Notes under the pieces: generated by a model
What the model saw: the letters and a program-made list of their open reading frames with translations, nothing else
Databases searched by the model: none
What the model was told of the DNA's origin: nothing
Assembly (NCBI GenBank): GCA_947586625.1
Contig: CANPXS010000010.1
Location: forward strand, 1-34,573
DNA length: 34,573 bases
Reading direction: 5' to 3'
DNA from: an uncultured Clostridia bacterium
GTDB taxonomy: Bacteria > Bacillota > Clostridia > Oscillospirales > CAG-272
Position numbers and translations under genes: made by a program
Part shown: in pieces, positions 9,044-16,885 of the stretch
How positions within the stretch are numbered: the first letter of the stretch is position 1
Layout of the letters: the number at the start of each line of letters is the position of its first letter

Positions 9044-9891
9044 CTGTACGACAAAAGGAACACGTCCTCGAGCGTCGGCGTCACCGCACGCGCGTCAGTC
9101 GGTGCGTCACCGCCCGTGAAGCGCACCGTCACCGAATCGCCGTCCTGACGCCGTGCGAGTACCGTGTGCGACCGCTCAAATTCTTCGATTTCTCCCTCGT
9201 GCAGAGATGCTTCGAACACGCGTCCGTCGAGTCGTCCGCATAGCTCCTGCACCGTTTCCTCCGTCAACACATGATGATCTTTCAGGAATATCAGCCTGTT
9301 CGCTATGCTCTCCACGTCGGAGACTATGTGCGTTGAAAGAATTATGATCTTGTCCTTTGACATATCGGAGAGGATGTTGCGGAACCGCACGCGTTCCTTC
9401 GGGTCGAGCCCCGCCGTCGGCTCGTCGAGTATGAGCAGCATAGGATCGTTGAGCAGCGCCTGCGCGATCCCGACACGCTGTATCATTCCGCCCGAAAACT
9501 TCTTCATCTTCTTCCCGCACACATCCGACAGCCCCACAAGCTCCAAAAGCTGCGGTATGCGACCGCGCGCCGTTTTCCTGTCGAGTCCCTTTAGCGCTGA
9601 CATATATGACAAATACTGCTTCGGCGTATACTGCGGATAGTATCCCATCTCCTGCGGCAGATATCCGAGATGTTCACGGTATCGGGCGCCGAGCTTTCCT
9701 ATCTCCGTGCCGTTCCACAGTATCTCGCCGTCGGTCGGAAACGTCAGCGTCACGAGCATTTTTAAAAGCGTCGTCTTTCCCGCTCCGTTCGGAGCTAAGA
9801 GCCCGTAAACGCCCGGCGTGAAGTTGAGCGTGATATTTTCAAGCGCCGTAAATTTGCCGTATTTTTTCGTCACGTTTTTTATCGAAAGCAT
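9040..9891 (-). CDS. ABC transporter ATP-binding protein
   Basis: This 283-residue nucleotide-binding subunit has Walker A APNGAGKTT (33-41), Gln80 in the Q-loop, signature FSGGM (132-136), Walker B LLILDEP (152-158) followed by TAGLD, and switch His188. A GGGGGTG ribosome-binding site precedes the ATG. The C-terminal ~60 residues after the domain (an Arg- and Asp-rich stretch ending near DVFLLSYR) are typical of ABC-2 exporter ATPases. It lies between a membrane protein and two permease genes on the same strand with tight spacing, so it forms one transporter with them. It is a sister of the ATPase at 1535-2272. Confidence 0.93.
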   Translation of the reverse strand: MLSIKNVTKKYGKFTALENITLNFTPGVYGLLAPNGAGKTTLLKMLVTLTFPTDGEILWNGTEIGKLGARYREHLGYLPQEMGYYPQYTPKQYLSYMSALKGLDRKTARGRIPQLLELVGLSDVCGKKMKKFSGGMIQRVGIAQALLNDPMLLILDEPTAGLDPKERVRFRNILSDMSKDKIIILSTHIVSDVESIANRLIFLKDHHVLTEETVQELCGRLDGRVFEASLHEGEIEEFERSHTVLARRQDGDSVTVRFTGGDAPTDARAVTPTLEDVFLLSYR

Positions 9892-9913
9892 ATTGTCACC
9901 CCCCTGTATTTTG

Positions 9914-10696
9914 TCATGCGGCGCGCCGCTCGGTTTTATAAAGTCTCCTCGCCGCGTTCATGGATACTGCGGCAAATACCGCGACGCTGAAAACGAGTAT
10001 GAGCGCAAGCTGCCACGTGCTTATTGCCGCTGTCGCGGCGGTATGCTTATCATCGGCAAGAAAGAAGCCGGAGCCGACGAGCCAGATAAGCATCATAATC
10101 GAGAGCGGCAATCGGCTGCTCGTGACGGACATGAGAAACAGCGCCGCCGCGCCGACAAGGAACATCGCGGAAAAAGAAGAGAGATAGAGACGCACGACAA
10201 AGCCGTAATGCGGGAAAAGCGTCACGCCCGCGAGAAGCACGAGCGCCGAATTGAAGATGATGCACAGCCACAGACGTGCAAAACAGATCCTGTCGGGCGT
10301 GTATTTGCATGTCTTTTCTATTTCCGCCGTTGATCTGTCGCTGTTGTGCAGTTCGTGCAGCGCGAACGATATTAAGGGAACCGGAGATAATGATGTCATG
10401 AGCGCGGTCGGATCCATTGTGTGTGATGTCGACATACCGAGCACCGACACCGCGCCGCCGAATATAAACGTCGATGCGATATAGAATAACGCGTCGCCGA
10501 CCGAGCGGAAGTATACTACGACCCGCCAAAACCCCGCGTCGAGTATTTTTTGCTTTTGCACATAGTGTGACGACGCGGCCCGGCACGTTGCCTCGATTTC
10601 GCTTTGCTCGATCTCGGGGACGCACTCGCTTTTGAGCATGCGTGCGATTTTTTCTTCAAATAAACGCTGACCGTCCGTGTTTTTCATTTTATTCAT
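9914..10696 (-). CDS. Six-helix membrane protein paired with ECF sigma factor
   Basis: The 260-residue product has a cytoplasmic N-terminal region of about 50 residues (acidic, with a run of Cys, Glu and Arg) followed by about six hydrophobic helices between residues 60 and 250 and a short basic tail. I do not recognise a named family. The gene begins inside the end of the sigma factor gene (8-base overlap, with GGAGGG upstream), the arrangement usual for an anti-sigma factor, so a role holding the sigma factor at the membrane is a reasonable inference. It could instead be an accessory subunit of the ABC transporter encoded just downstream. No zinc-binding HxxxCxxC anti-sigma motif is present. 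Confidence 0.65.
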   Translation of the reverse strand: MNKMKNTDGQRLFEEKIARMLKSECVPEIEQSEIEATCRAASSHYVQKQKILDAGFWRVVVYFRSVGDALFYIASTFIFGGAVSVLGMSTSHTMDPTALMTSLSPVPLISFALHELHNSDRSTAEIEKTCKYTPDRICFARLWLCIIFNSALVLLAGVTLFPHYGFVVRLYLSSFSAMFLVGAAALFLMSVTSSRLPLSIMMLIWLVGSGFFLADDKHTAATAAISTWQLALILVFSVAVFAAVSMNAARRLYKTERRAA

Positions 10697-11225
10697 CGTA
10701 TCCCTCCAGCTCCTTTTTCAGCTTGTCCAGTCCGTAGCGCAGACGCGCCTTTACGGTCGTCTCGCTCGCACCCGTGATCTTTGATATCTCCGATATCGAA
10801 AAATCGCTGTAATAGCGCAGTATAACGGCTTCTCTCTGCTTCTGCGGCAGATGTGAGAGCGCGGTCTGCAAATCAGTTTTGACTGATATATTTTCGATAT
10901 CGTCACCGCACGCGGCGTATTCATCCGTCAGCTCCGTGTACTCGGGACGGCGTGAGCGCGTGCGGTAATAGTTTTTCAGATGATTTGACGCTATCGCGAA
11001 CAGCCAGTTCTCAAACGGTTTTTGCGGTCGGTATTTCGATATGTTCGTTATCATTTTGATGAATACCTCCTGCGTCAGGTCCTTCGACTGATGACAGCAG
11101 CCGGTATTCTTATAGAAAAACGCGAAAACGAGCCGGTAATAACTGCAAATCAGGCTGTTCATCGCATCGCCGTCGCCGTCCCGGGCTTTTATTATCAGTT
11201 CTTTTTCATCCATGCCGCATACCAT
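10689..11225 (-). CDS. ECF-type RNA polymerase sigma-70 factor
   Basis: The protein has 178 residues, the usual size of a minimal two-domain sigma factor. Region 2 is visible at about residues 25-95 (CSYYRLVFAFFYKNTG, DLTQEVFIKM, PFENWLFAIASNHLKNYYR) and region 4 at about 115-170 (LSHLPQKQREAVILRYYSDFSISEIS, then GASETTVKARLRYGLDKLKKEL). GGGAG lies upstream of the ATG at 11225; a second ATG at 11213 is possible. It is first in the operon with a membrane protein and an ABC exporter, suggesting a stress- or antibiotic-sensing circuit that switches on its own transporter. No clear promoter could be assigned upstream. Confidence 0.92.
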   Translation of the reverse strand: MVCGMDEKELIIKARDGDGDAMNSLICSYYRLVFAFFYKNTGCCHQSKDLTQEVFIKMITNISKYRPQKPFENWLFAIASNHLKNYYRTRSRRPEYTELTDEYAACGDDIENISVKTDLQTALSHLPQKQREAVILRYYSDFSISEISKITGASETTVKARLRYGLDKLKKELEGYDE

Positions 11226-12178
11226 CTCCCGTCACTGTATATAACACCGCTCATAAGAAAAAAGATATGTTTTCGATAGAAATTTTTTTGATTTGCACAT
11301 ATCCTCTCGATTTTCACATATATCATTTTAAAAAAGTTATAATTTTTCGTCCATTATGCCTTTTTCCATGAGTTTTTAAGTCATAGTGTTTTTATCGTTC
11401 ATGTTCGCGGCGTTTCGGTTTAGTTTGCACTTGCTGTGTCTGCATCTGCTTTTGACGCAGATGCTCTCGAACGGCAAAAAAGCGTCTGTCAGTTCGTTTT
11501 CGTCAAGACCGGCGCGGTTCCGATGAGAACGAGGAAACCGCATATGGCAGCGATACTGTCAACTTAGATCACATATCAGCTGACGACGATGATGATACCG
11601 AGACAGAGGAGAACGAAAAAAGCTGCGGATTCTTGACGGAGAACGGCGCTGATGCTCGCACGTGTGACGCTGTGGTACGTTTCCGGGAAAGATCGGTGGC
11701 GCGGGCGTTATATCGGCATGAAATATTTTAACAGATCTGACGGCGTCATGATTACTTTTTTTCAAAAAACGAACGAATCGGCGACTGAAAAGCGCTATAA
11801 TAAGTAGGGGAGAATATATGATGCAGATATATGACCCAAAGTGCGGTAAAATTCAGTAAATTAAATCAGCAATATACGTCGGTATAATTATTTCGGAAAC
11901 ATTATTTTACGCATTACGCCTCTTTTGAAGAACTGACCGGCGCTGTCGACTTTGAAATATTACATCCGTCGAACGGAAGCCACTGCAGAATATCGGATAT
12001 ATATAATGAACACATCGGATGTCGGCGAATGCACCTGCCTGTTTTGTCAGCCGAATACTTTGATCATATCGGACAGACATATAGTCGGTGCAGGAGAGAT
12101 AATCGGAAACATGAGGCTGTATTCTATGGACGGCAACATCCGGTCAATACTAAAGACTGTGATCGAAACAAACTAAAG
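11226..12178. other. Intergenic region with degraded gene remnants
   Basis: No intact gene is supported. A TATAAT box (about 11797) and GGGGAG precede an ATG at 11818 that opens only a 13-codon frame, which looks like the start of a truncated gene. Between about 11920 and 12176 two overlapping frames have protein-like composition (for example FEELTGAVDFEIL, then in another frame MRLYSMDGNIRSIL), consistent with a frameshifted remnant of one gene. An acidic Asp/Glu run near 11580-11625 is also open. I cannot name the parent genes. Confidence 0.4.
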
Positions 12179-12207
12179 TTGACATTCTTCGACTTAAGCT
12201 GTATATT
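12179..12207 (+). promoter_or_regulatory. Sigma-A promoter for candidate small RNA
   Basis: TTGACA (12179-12184) is separated by exactly 17 bases from TATATT (12202-12207). It predicts a start near 12213-12215, right where the inverted repeat of the candidate RNA begins. Confidence 0.7.
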
Positions 12208-12212
12208 TTTTC

Positions 12213-12294
12213 GGACATGTTCCTTTACTTCGTTTGAATGTTTGGTTGTGGTGACTTCATTCTGTCAGAAGCACGGGAACATGTCTATTTTTTT
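12213..12294 (+). ncRNA. Candidate orphan small RNA, ~82 nt
   Basis: The transcript predicted from the promoter at 12179-12207 would begin at GACATGTTCC (12214-12223), which pairs perfectly with GGAACATGTC (12276-12285) and is followed by T7 at 12288-12294. The molecule therefore closes on itself with a terminator-like tail. Inside, GTG-A-CTTC and GAAG-CAC (about 12251-12274) can form a second hairpin with one bulged A. No start codon with a ribosome-binding site lies in it. It may be a free-standing regulatory RNA. Less likely it is an attenuator for the EcsC gene, whose start lies 118 bases further on. It matches no RNA family I can recognise. Confidence 0.55.
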
Positions 12295-12411
12295 GCCCCA
12301 GTTTCTTTTTGCGAAATTTATTATACGTTATCAAAATCCCACCAACTCGAAAAAGTTTTCCTTCCCCCGCGCATATAATGACAAAAAACGACTGCACGGA
12401 GGGAATACACT

Positions 12412-13185
12412 GTGGGAGAACAAATATCGAATAGGACGCGCGCATCGTGCGAGCGCGAGCTTTCGCGGCTGCGGGAGCGCGAGAAAAAGCGCGGCGCGCG
12501 CGAACGCGGACATCATTTCGAACTGCCGCTGCCGGAAAAAGTCAAACGGCTGCTCGACGCGTCGTTTGCGAAGGTGTTCGACGTCGTTTTCGTCCACGGC
12601 GGCGCCGTCACCGTCGGAAAAACGGAGCGCATAAAGGAGAGCTTCGAGGTGCTCGACTATGCCGTCGGGCACCGCGGACAGAGACGCGACGTGAAACGTC
12701 TCCGCAAAAGCTCGCGCCGCGCTAACCGCGCACTATCGGCGCTGACGGCGGCGGAGGGGATAACGCTCGGCGCGCTCGGCATCGGCGTGCCGGACGCGGC
12801 GCTGTTCACGACCGTGCTTCTGCGCGGCGTGTTCCGCACGGCGCTGCGGTTCGGAGTCGACATAAACGACGCGGGTGAGCGTTATCTGCTCCTATGTATG
12901 ATGGAAGCGTCGCTGCTCGACGGCGGCGCGTTCGCGGACGCCGACCGAAAAATCGACGAAATGCTGACGTCGCCGCATACGCCGACAGAGCGCGAGACTC
13001 GGGAGCAGTCGAGACGCACCGCGCACGCGCTGTCGGACGCGATGATGACGATGAAATTCGTGCAGGGCGTACCGATAGCGGGCATCGCGGGCGGCATGCA
13101 CGACCCGGTCTGTTACAGACGCGTCGTCGGCTACGTCGAGGAAAAGCTCTATAAACGCTATCTGCTCGCGCACACGGACGGATAA
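12412..13185 (+). CDS. EcsC-family protein
   Basis: The 257-residue product begins at GTG 12412 with GGAGGG nine bases upstream. The first ~60 residues are very basic (Arg, Glu and Lys repeats). The middle carries the family pattern of EcsC proteins: a Gly/Ala-rich helix TAAEGITLGALGIGVPDAALFTTVLLRGV (split here: residues near 118-147), then GERYLLLCMMEASL, and a C-terminal Gly-rich segment PIAGIAGG followed by YVEEKLYKRYLLAH. EcsC was first described beside the Ecs ABC transporter of Bacillus subtilis, but its biochemical role is not settled. Here the ABC systems lie on the other side of the decayed region, and no transporter adjoins it. A TATAAT (12374-12379) gives a possible -10 box with no good -35. 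Confidence 0.75.
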   Translation: MGEQISNRTRASCERELSRLREREKKRGARERGHHFELPLPEKVKRLLDASFAKVFDVVFVHGGAVTVGKTERIKESFEVLDYAVGHRGQRRDVKRLRKSSRRANRALSALTAAEGITLGALGIGVPDAALFTTVLLRGVFRTALRFGVDINDAGERYLLLCMMEASLLDGGAFADADRKIDEMLTSPHTPTERETREQSRRTAHALSDAMMTMKFVQGVPIAGIAGGMHDPVCYRRVVGYVEEKLYKRYLLAHTDG

Positions 13186-13234
13186 TGCCTGAATTGCGCG
13201 CTCATTTTCTTTTTAAAGTTTCGCCGCAAATCTA

Positions 13235-13263
13235 TTTACTTTTGACGCGAAAGCTGATAAAAT
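13235..13263 (+). promoter_or_regulatory. Predicted promoter of the XRE-U32-UppP operon
   Basis: TTTACT (13235-13240) and TAAAAT (13258-13263) are separated by 17 bases and lie 50 bases ahead of the XRE start. The -35 matches consensus at four of six positions, so this is moderate evidence. Confidence 0.45.
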
Positions 13264-13312
13264 AGAAAGAACGAATGACCGCCGCCGCGGAAAGCAAACG
13301 AAAGGGGACACC

Positions 13313-14005
13313 ATGACCGATTACAGATACATAATCGCGAAAAATCTCATAAGTCTGCGTGTCTCGGCGAAGCTGACGCAGGCGGAGGTCGCGGCGCGCC
13401 TTTCATACTCGGACAAGGCGGTGTCGAAATGGGAGCGTGCCGAGAGCATGCCCGACGTCGCGGTACTCAAAACGATAGCGGACATGTACGGCGTCACCGT
13501 CGACTATCTGCTCGAGGAGCACGACAAATCCGAGCTGCCCGAGACCGAAAAGCCGCGGCGCAGGATGACGCGCAATCAGACGCTCATAACGCTCATATCG
13601 CTGCTCGGGATATGGTTCATCGCCGTATCGTCGTTCGCGGCATGCTACGCATACGGCATCGTGGCGTGGCAGCTTTTCGTTTGGGCGGCACCCGTGTCCG
13701 CAGTCGTGGCGCTCGTTTTATGCTGCGTGTGGAGCGGACGGCTGTGGTGCTTTACGTGTACGTCGCTCGTCATATGGACGATAGCGATGGCGCTGTTCGT
13801 GACCATCATGAAGCAGCGCAGCATATGGCTCGTTTTCGTCGCCGCCGCGATACTCGAGTTGACGACGCTGCTCGGATTCGGTATTCATCCGGCAAAAAAT
13901 TACAGGGACAAGCTGCCTAAGAAAAAAGAAAAGAAAAAGAATAAAGATAAAGACGCGGACGGCACGGGCGGCGGGGACGGAAGCGCGGAGGCGGCGCATG
14001 AATAA
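13313..14005 (+). CDS. XRE-family regulator with C-terminal membrane domain
   Basis: The 230-residue protein combines a DNA-binding domain with a membrane anchor. Residues about 5-65 are a Cro/C1-type helix-turn-helix (LTQAEVAARLSYSDKAVSKWE, here residues about 21-41, then PDVAVLKTIADMYGVTVDYLL). A Pro/Arg-rich linker follows, then about four hydrophobic helices between residues 88 and 187, and a strongly basic tail of Lys, Glu and Asp. AAAGGGG precedes the ATG. The stop overlaps the U32 start, so the two are coupled. Membrane-linked XRE proteins of this shape are common in clostridia, and probably sense something in or near the membrane; what they sense is not known to me. Confidence 0.88.
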   Translation: MTDYRYIIAKNLISLRVSAKLTQAEVAARLSYSDKAVSKWERAESMPDVAVLKTIADMYGVTVDYLLEEHDKSELPETEKPRRRMTRNQTLITLISLLGIWFIAVSSFAACYAYGIVAWQLFVWAAPVSAVVALVLCCVWSGRLWCFTCTSLVIWTIAMALFVTIMKQRSIWLVFVAAAILELTTLLGFGIHPAKNYRDKLPKKKEKKKNKDKDADGTGGGDGSAEAAHE

Positions 14006-15239
14006 AAAACTTCCCGAGCTGCTTTCCCCGGCAGGCAACATGGAAAAATTCCGCGCCGCCGTAAGATACGGCGCCGACGCCGTATACATATCGGGCAAAT
14101 CGTTCGGCATGCGGTCCGCATGCGACAATTTCACACGCGAGGAAATATACAAGGCGACGGAACACGCGCACGAAAACGGACGGCGGCTCTACGTCACCGT
14201 CAACATAATGCCGCGCACGGAGCAGTACGGCGAGCTTGCGTCTTATATCGACATGCTCGCGGACGCGAAGGTCGACGCCTTGATCGTTTCCGACATCGGC
14301 GTCGTTGACCTTGTGCGCGAACGCGCGCCGGGACTCGAAATACACATATCGACGCAGGCGTCGGCGGTGTCGGCATCAGCGTGCCGCGCATGGCACAGAC
14401 TCGGCGCGAAGCGCGTCGTACTCGCACGCGAGCTGACGCTCGACGAGATACGGGAGATAAGGGCGAACACGCCCGACACGCTCGAGATTGAGGCGTTCAT
14501 ACACGGCTCGATGTGCATATCGTACAGCGGCAGGTGCCTGCTTTCCAACTATTTCACGGGTCGCGACGCGAACAGGGGCAACTGCTCGCAGCCGTGCAGA
14601 TGGAACTACAAGGTCAAAAGCGTCGAGATAATGGAGGAAAAGCGCCCCGGCACGCTGATCCCCGTCGAGGAACACCCGGAGGGGACGTTCGTCATGAGTT
14701 CGCGCGACATGTGCATGATAGAGCATGTGCCGGAGCTCGTCGAGGCGGGCATCGACAGCTTCAAGATCGAGGGACGCGTCAAGAGCGCGTACTACACGGC
14801 GGTCACGACGAACGCGTACAGGATAGCGATCGACAGCTACGGCAGGGAAGGGGACGGATACGTCTTTGACGAGCGCCTTATGCGCGAGCTCGAAAGCGTG
14901 TCGCACCGCGAATACTGCACGGGATTCTTCTACGGCGCGCCGAACGAGGGCGCGAACACGGTCAGCTCGGGCGGATACCTGCGCGACAAATCATATCTTG
15001 CGACAGTACTTTCATATGATAAAACTGCGGGCGCGGCGCGTATGTGCCAGAAAAACAAGCTCTGCCTTGGCGACGAGGTCGAGATCGTATCGCCGGGACA
15101 TGTCGGAAGACGGTTTATTGTGACAGAGCTGACAGGCGTCGACGGCGAGACGATAGACTCGACGCCGCACCCGGGAATGGAGTACACGGTGAATATGCCG
15201 TTCGACGTAGAGCCGGGCGACATACTGCGTTCCGTATAA
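13998..15239 (+). CDS. U32 family peptidase / TrhP-like tRNA hydroxylation protein
   Basis: This 413-residue protein starts inside the XRE gene (ATG 13998, GGAGG at 13987-13991). It opens with the family signature ELLSPAGNMEKFRAAVRYGADAVY (split: residues 6-29) and continues with a TIM-barrel-like fold. Four cysteines lie in the stretch GSMCISYSGRC...NRGNCSQPC at about residues 171-200, the pattern thought to hold an iron-sulfur cluster in this family. Related proteins include the YrrN/YrrO and TrhP group (tRNA uridine 5-hydroxylation using prephenate) and RlhA (23S rRNA). The C-terminal ~85 residues form a beta-barrel-like extension. Length is that of the YrrO/TrhP group. A true protease role cannot be excluded, but RNA modification is more likely. 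Confidence 0.85.
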   Translation: MNKKLPELLSPAGNMEKFRAAVRYGADAVYISGKSFGMRSACDNFTREEIYKATEHAHENGRRLYVTVNIMPRTEQYGELASYIDMLADAKVDALIVSDIGVVDLVRERAPGLEIHISTQASAVSASACRAWHRLGAKRVVLARELTLDEIREIRANTPDTLEIEAFIHGSMCISYSGRCLLSNYFTGRDANRGNCSQPCRWNYKVKSVEIMEEKRPGTLIPVEEHPEGTFVMSSRDMCMIEHVPELVEAGIDSFKIEGRVKSAYYTAVTTNAYRIAIDSYGREGDGYVFDERLMRELESVSHREYCTGFFYGAPNEGANTVSSGGYLRDKSYLATVLSYDKTAGAARMCQKNKLCLGDEVEIVSPGHVGRRFIVTELTGVDGETIDSTPHPGMEYTVNMPFDVEPGDILRSV

Positions 15240-15260
15240 AACTTTTTGGAGTGTGTCTTT

Positions 15261-16100
15261 ATGGATTTTCTTGAGCTTGTAAAGGCGATATTTTACGGCA
15301 TCGTCGAGGGCATCACCGAATGGCTGCCCGTGTCGAGCACGGGACATCTCATACTGTTTGAAGAATGGATACCGTTCAATGGGCTCAGCGACAGCTTCCT
15401 CGAAATGTTCCGCGTCGTGATACAGCTCGGCGCGATACTTGCCGTCGTGGTGACGTATTTTGACAAGCTGTGGCCGTTCGGCAAAAATAAGACCGAGAAT
15501 CAGAAGCTCGCGACGTGGCATCTGTGGTTCATCGTCGTCGTGTCGGTGATACCGTCCGCGGTGCTCGGACTGCTCCTCGACGACTGGTTCGACGCTCACT
15601 TTTATAACGCACCCGTCGTGGCATCGACGCTGATAATATACGGCGTCCTCTTTATCATAATCGAGCGTTACCGCGCCGACAAGGAGCCGACGATCAAAAG
15701 CCCGTATAAGATACCGATAAAGACCGCGCTTTTGATAGGCGCGTTTCAGGTGCTTGCGATAATACCGGGCACGTCGCGGTCGGGCTCGACGATACTCGGC
15801 GCGATGCTTCTCGGACTGTCGCGCACTGCGTCGGCGGAGTTCTCGTTCTTCATGGCTATACCGACGATGCTCGGCGCGAGCGGACTCAAAGCAGTCAAAT
15901 ACGCGCTCGACGCGGAGACAGCGATGACGTCGACGGAATGGGGCGCTCTCATAATCGGATGCGTCGTCGCGTTTGTCGTGTCGATGTACGCGATACGATT
16001 CCTCACCGACTACGTCAAAAGGCACACGTTCTCGTCGTTCGGCGTATACAGAATAGTGCTCGGCGCCGTCGTTCTCGCGACGGGATTTCTTCCGAAATAA
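15261..16100 (+). CDS. uppP: Undecaprenyl-diphosphatase UppP (BacA family)
   Basis: The 279-residue integral membrane enzyme removes one phosphate from undecaprenyl diphosphate, returning the lipid carrier for peptidoglycan and other wall polymers, and gives bacitracin resistance when abundant. Both family signatures are intact: the Glu-rich motif GIVEGITEWLPVSSTGHL (residues 13-30), and PGTSRSGST in the second half. Eight or so helices are apparent. The ATG at 15261 is preferred because TGGAG (15247-15251) lies nine bases upstream; a TTG at 15246 is an in-frame alternative without a ribosome-binding site. It lies 21 bases after the U32 gene and ends the operon at a strong terminator. Confidence 0.95.
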   Translation: MDFLELVKAIFYGIVEGITEWLPVSSTGHLILFEEWIPFNGLSDSFLEMFRVVIQLGAILAVVVTYFDKLWPFGKNKTENQKLATWHLWFIVVVSVIPSAVLGLLLDDWFDAHFYNAPVVASTLIIYGVLFIIIERYRADKEPTIKSPYKIPIKTALLIGAFQVLAIIPGTSRSGSTILGAMLLGLSRTASAEFSFFMAIPTMLGASGLKAVKYALDAETAMTSTEWGALIIGCVVAFVVSMYAIRFLTDYVKRHTFSSFGVYRIVLGAVVLATGFLPK

Positions 16101-16106
16101 ATTCAA

Positions 16107-16136
16107 CGCGCGGCGGATGACTGCCGCGCGTTTTTT
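16107..16136 (+). terminator. Rho-independent terminator after uppP
   Basis: CGCGCGGC (16107-16114) pairs with GCCGCGCG (16123-16130) around an 8-base loop, followed by T6. It starts 7 bases after the uppP stop. Confidence 0.9.
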
Positions 16137-16179
16137 ATGTAATGTGATCATGTCACTATCACTTCCGCGAAGCGGACGC

Positions 16180-16331
16180 GCCGCCGTCCAAGTAAAGGCA
16201 ACGAGCCGTCAGGCTTCGCGGCGTCAAATTCGCGCACTATGCTCATGCGCTGTTCGGCGCATCCATCGTCAAAACGCAGACACGTCGCTCGGACGGCGCA
16301 CTCGACGTGTCGCGAGGGAGCTGTTCGCAGG
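16180..16331 (+). repeat. Inverted-repeat element, left arm
   Basis: 16231-16331 matches the reverse complement of 16738-16837 over about 100 bases with several mismatches. The most conserved blocks are GGCGGCGCACTCGACG-like and GTCGCGAGGGAGCTG, ending at TTCGCAGG. Weaker similarity continues about 50 bases outward on both arms (for example AGGCTTC and GCGTCA). Confidence 0.75.
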
Positions 16332-16371
16332 AAGTGAACGCGCGGTGTTCTTTTGGAGAGGGGGTTCGGGG

Positions 16372-16404
16372 GAGGACCTTTTCTTTAATGAAGAAAAGGT
16401 CCTC
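16372..16404. repeat. Perfect 14-bp hairpin inside repeat element
   Basis: GAGGACCTTTTCTT (16372-16385) is the exact reverse complement of 16391-16404, with a 5-base loop. No T-run follows. A second small hairpin (CTTTCT/AGAAAG) lies about 25 bases on. The next, near 16569-16594, pairs ACACGTTTTCGC with GCGAAAAGTGT. Confidence 0.7.
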
Positions 16405-16664
16405 ATCCCGCACTGTCTCTTTCTTGCGAGAAAGTCCCCCTTGTCAAAAACCTGTTCGAAGGTGTGAAAGACGTCACCACGTCAGATAGGCAAAGGTAGT
16501 TGCCGGTGGGTACGTACCGCACGATGAACCGCGTGTGAGCAGTATCTCCTCACTGCGTTCGGAGCTACGACACGTTTTCGCTTCGCGAAAAGTGTGGGAG
16601 ATGCCAGTTTCGGAAACGGGTGAGCAGTAGCGCGAAAAATAATACATAAATTTGTGAAAAGCAC

Positions 16665-16693
16665 TTGACAAATCATCAAATTTGTGGTATAAT
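16665..16693 (+). promoter_or_regulatory. Perfect-consensus sigma-A promoter
   Basis: TTGACA (16665-16670), a 17-base spacer and TATAAT (16688-16693) match the consensus exactly. No protein start follows closely: the next gene begins 400 bases on and has its own promoter. The predicted transcript would begin near 16700 and run into the right arm of the repeat element, starting with a hairpin TGTTCGCA/TGCGAACA (16715-16722 with 16740-16747). Confidence 0.8.
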
Positions 16694-16737
16694 ATAGACG
16701 GTTAAGGGAAGAGGTGTTCGCAAGCCCAGCGGGGGAG

Positions 16738-16885
16738 CCTGCGAACAGCTCCCTCGCGACTCGTCGAGTGCGCCGCCAAAACGTCGTGTCTGCGTCGGAC
16801 GATGGGAGCGTCGAGCATCGCACGAGCATGGTGCGCGTAGGTGACGCTGGGAAGCCTCCGGCGCGACGCTATTATTTGATCGACG
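16738..16885 (-). repeat. Inverted-repeat element, right arm
   Basis: This is the partner of 16180-16331 in opposite orientation; see that entry. The arms are imperfect, which suggests an old pair of insertions of a dispersed intergenic repeat, or the ends of a small degraded element. Confidence 0.75.

Noticed and set aside
12213-12411. T-box or other attenuator for the EcsC gene
   Set aside because: No T-box sequence or alternative antiterminator pairing was visible, and the terminator lies over 100 bases before the start codon; a free-standing small RNA fits better, though attenuation is not excluded.
15012-16151. Minus-strand open frame of 379 codons opposite uppP
   Set aside because: It lies across uppP and the end of the U32 gene, both clearly real, runs through the uppP terminator, and has an Arg-rich composition typical of antisense translation.
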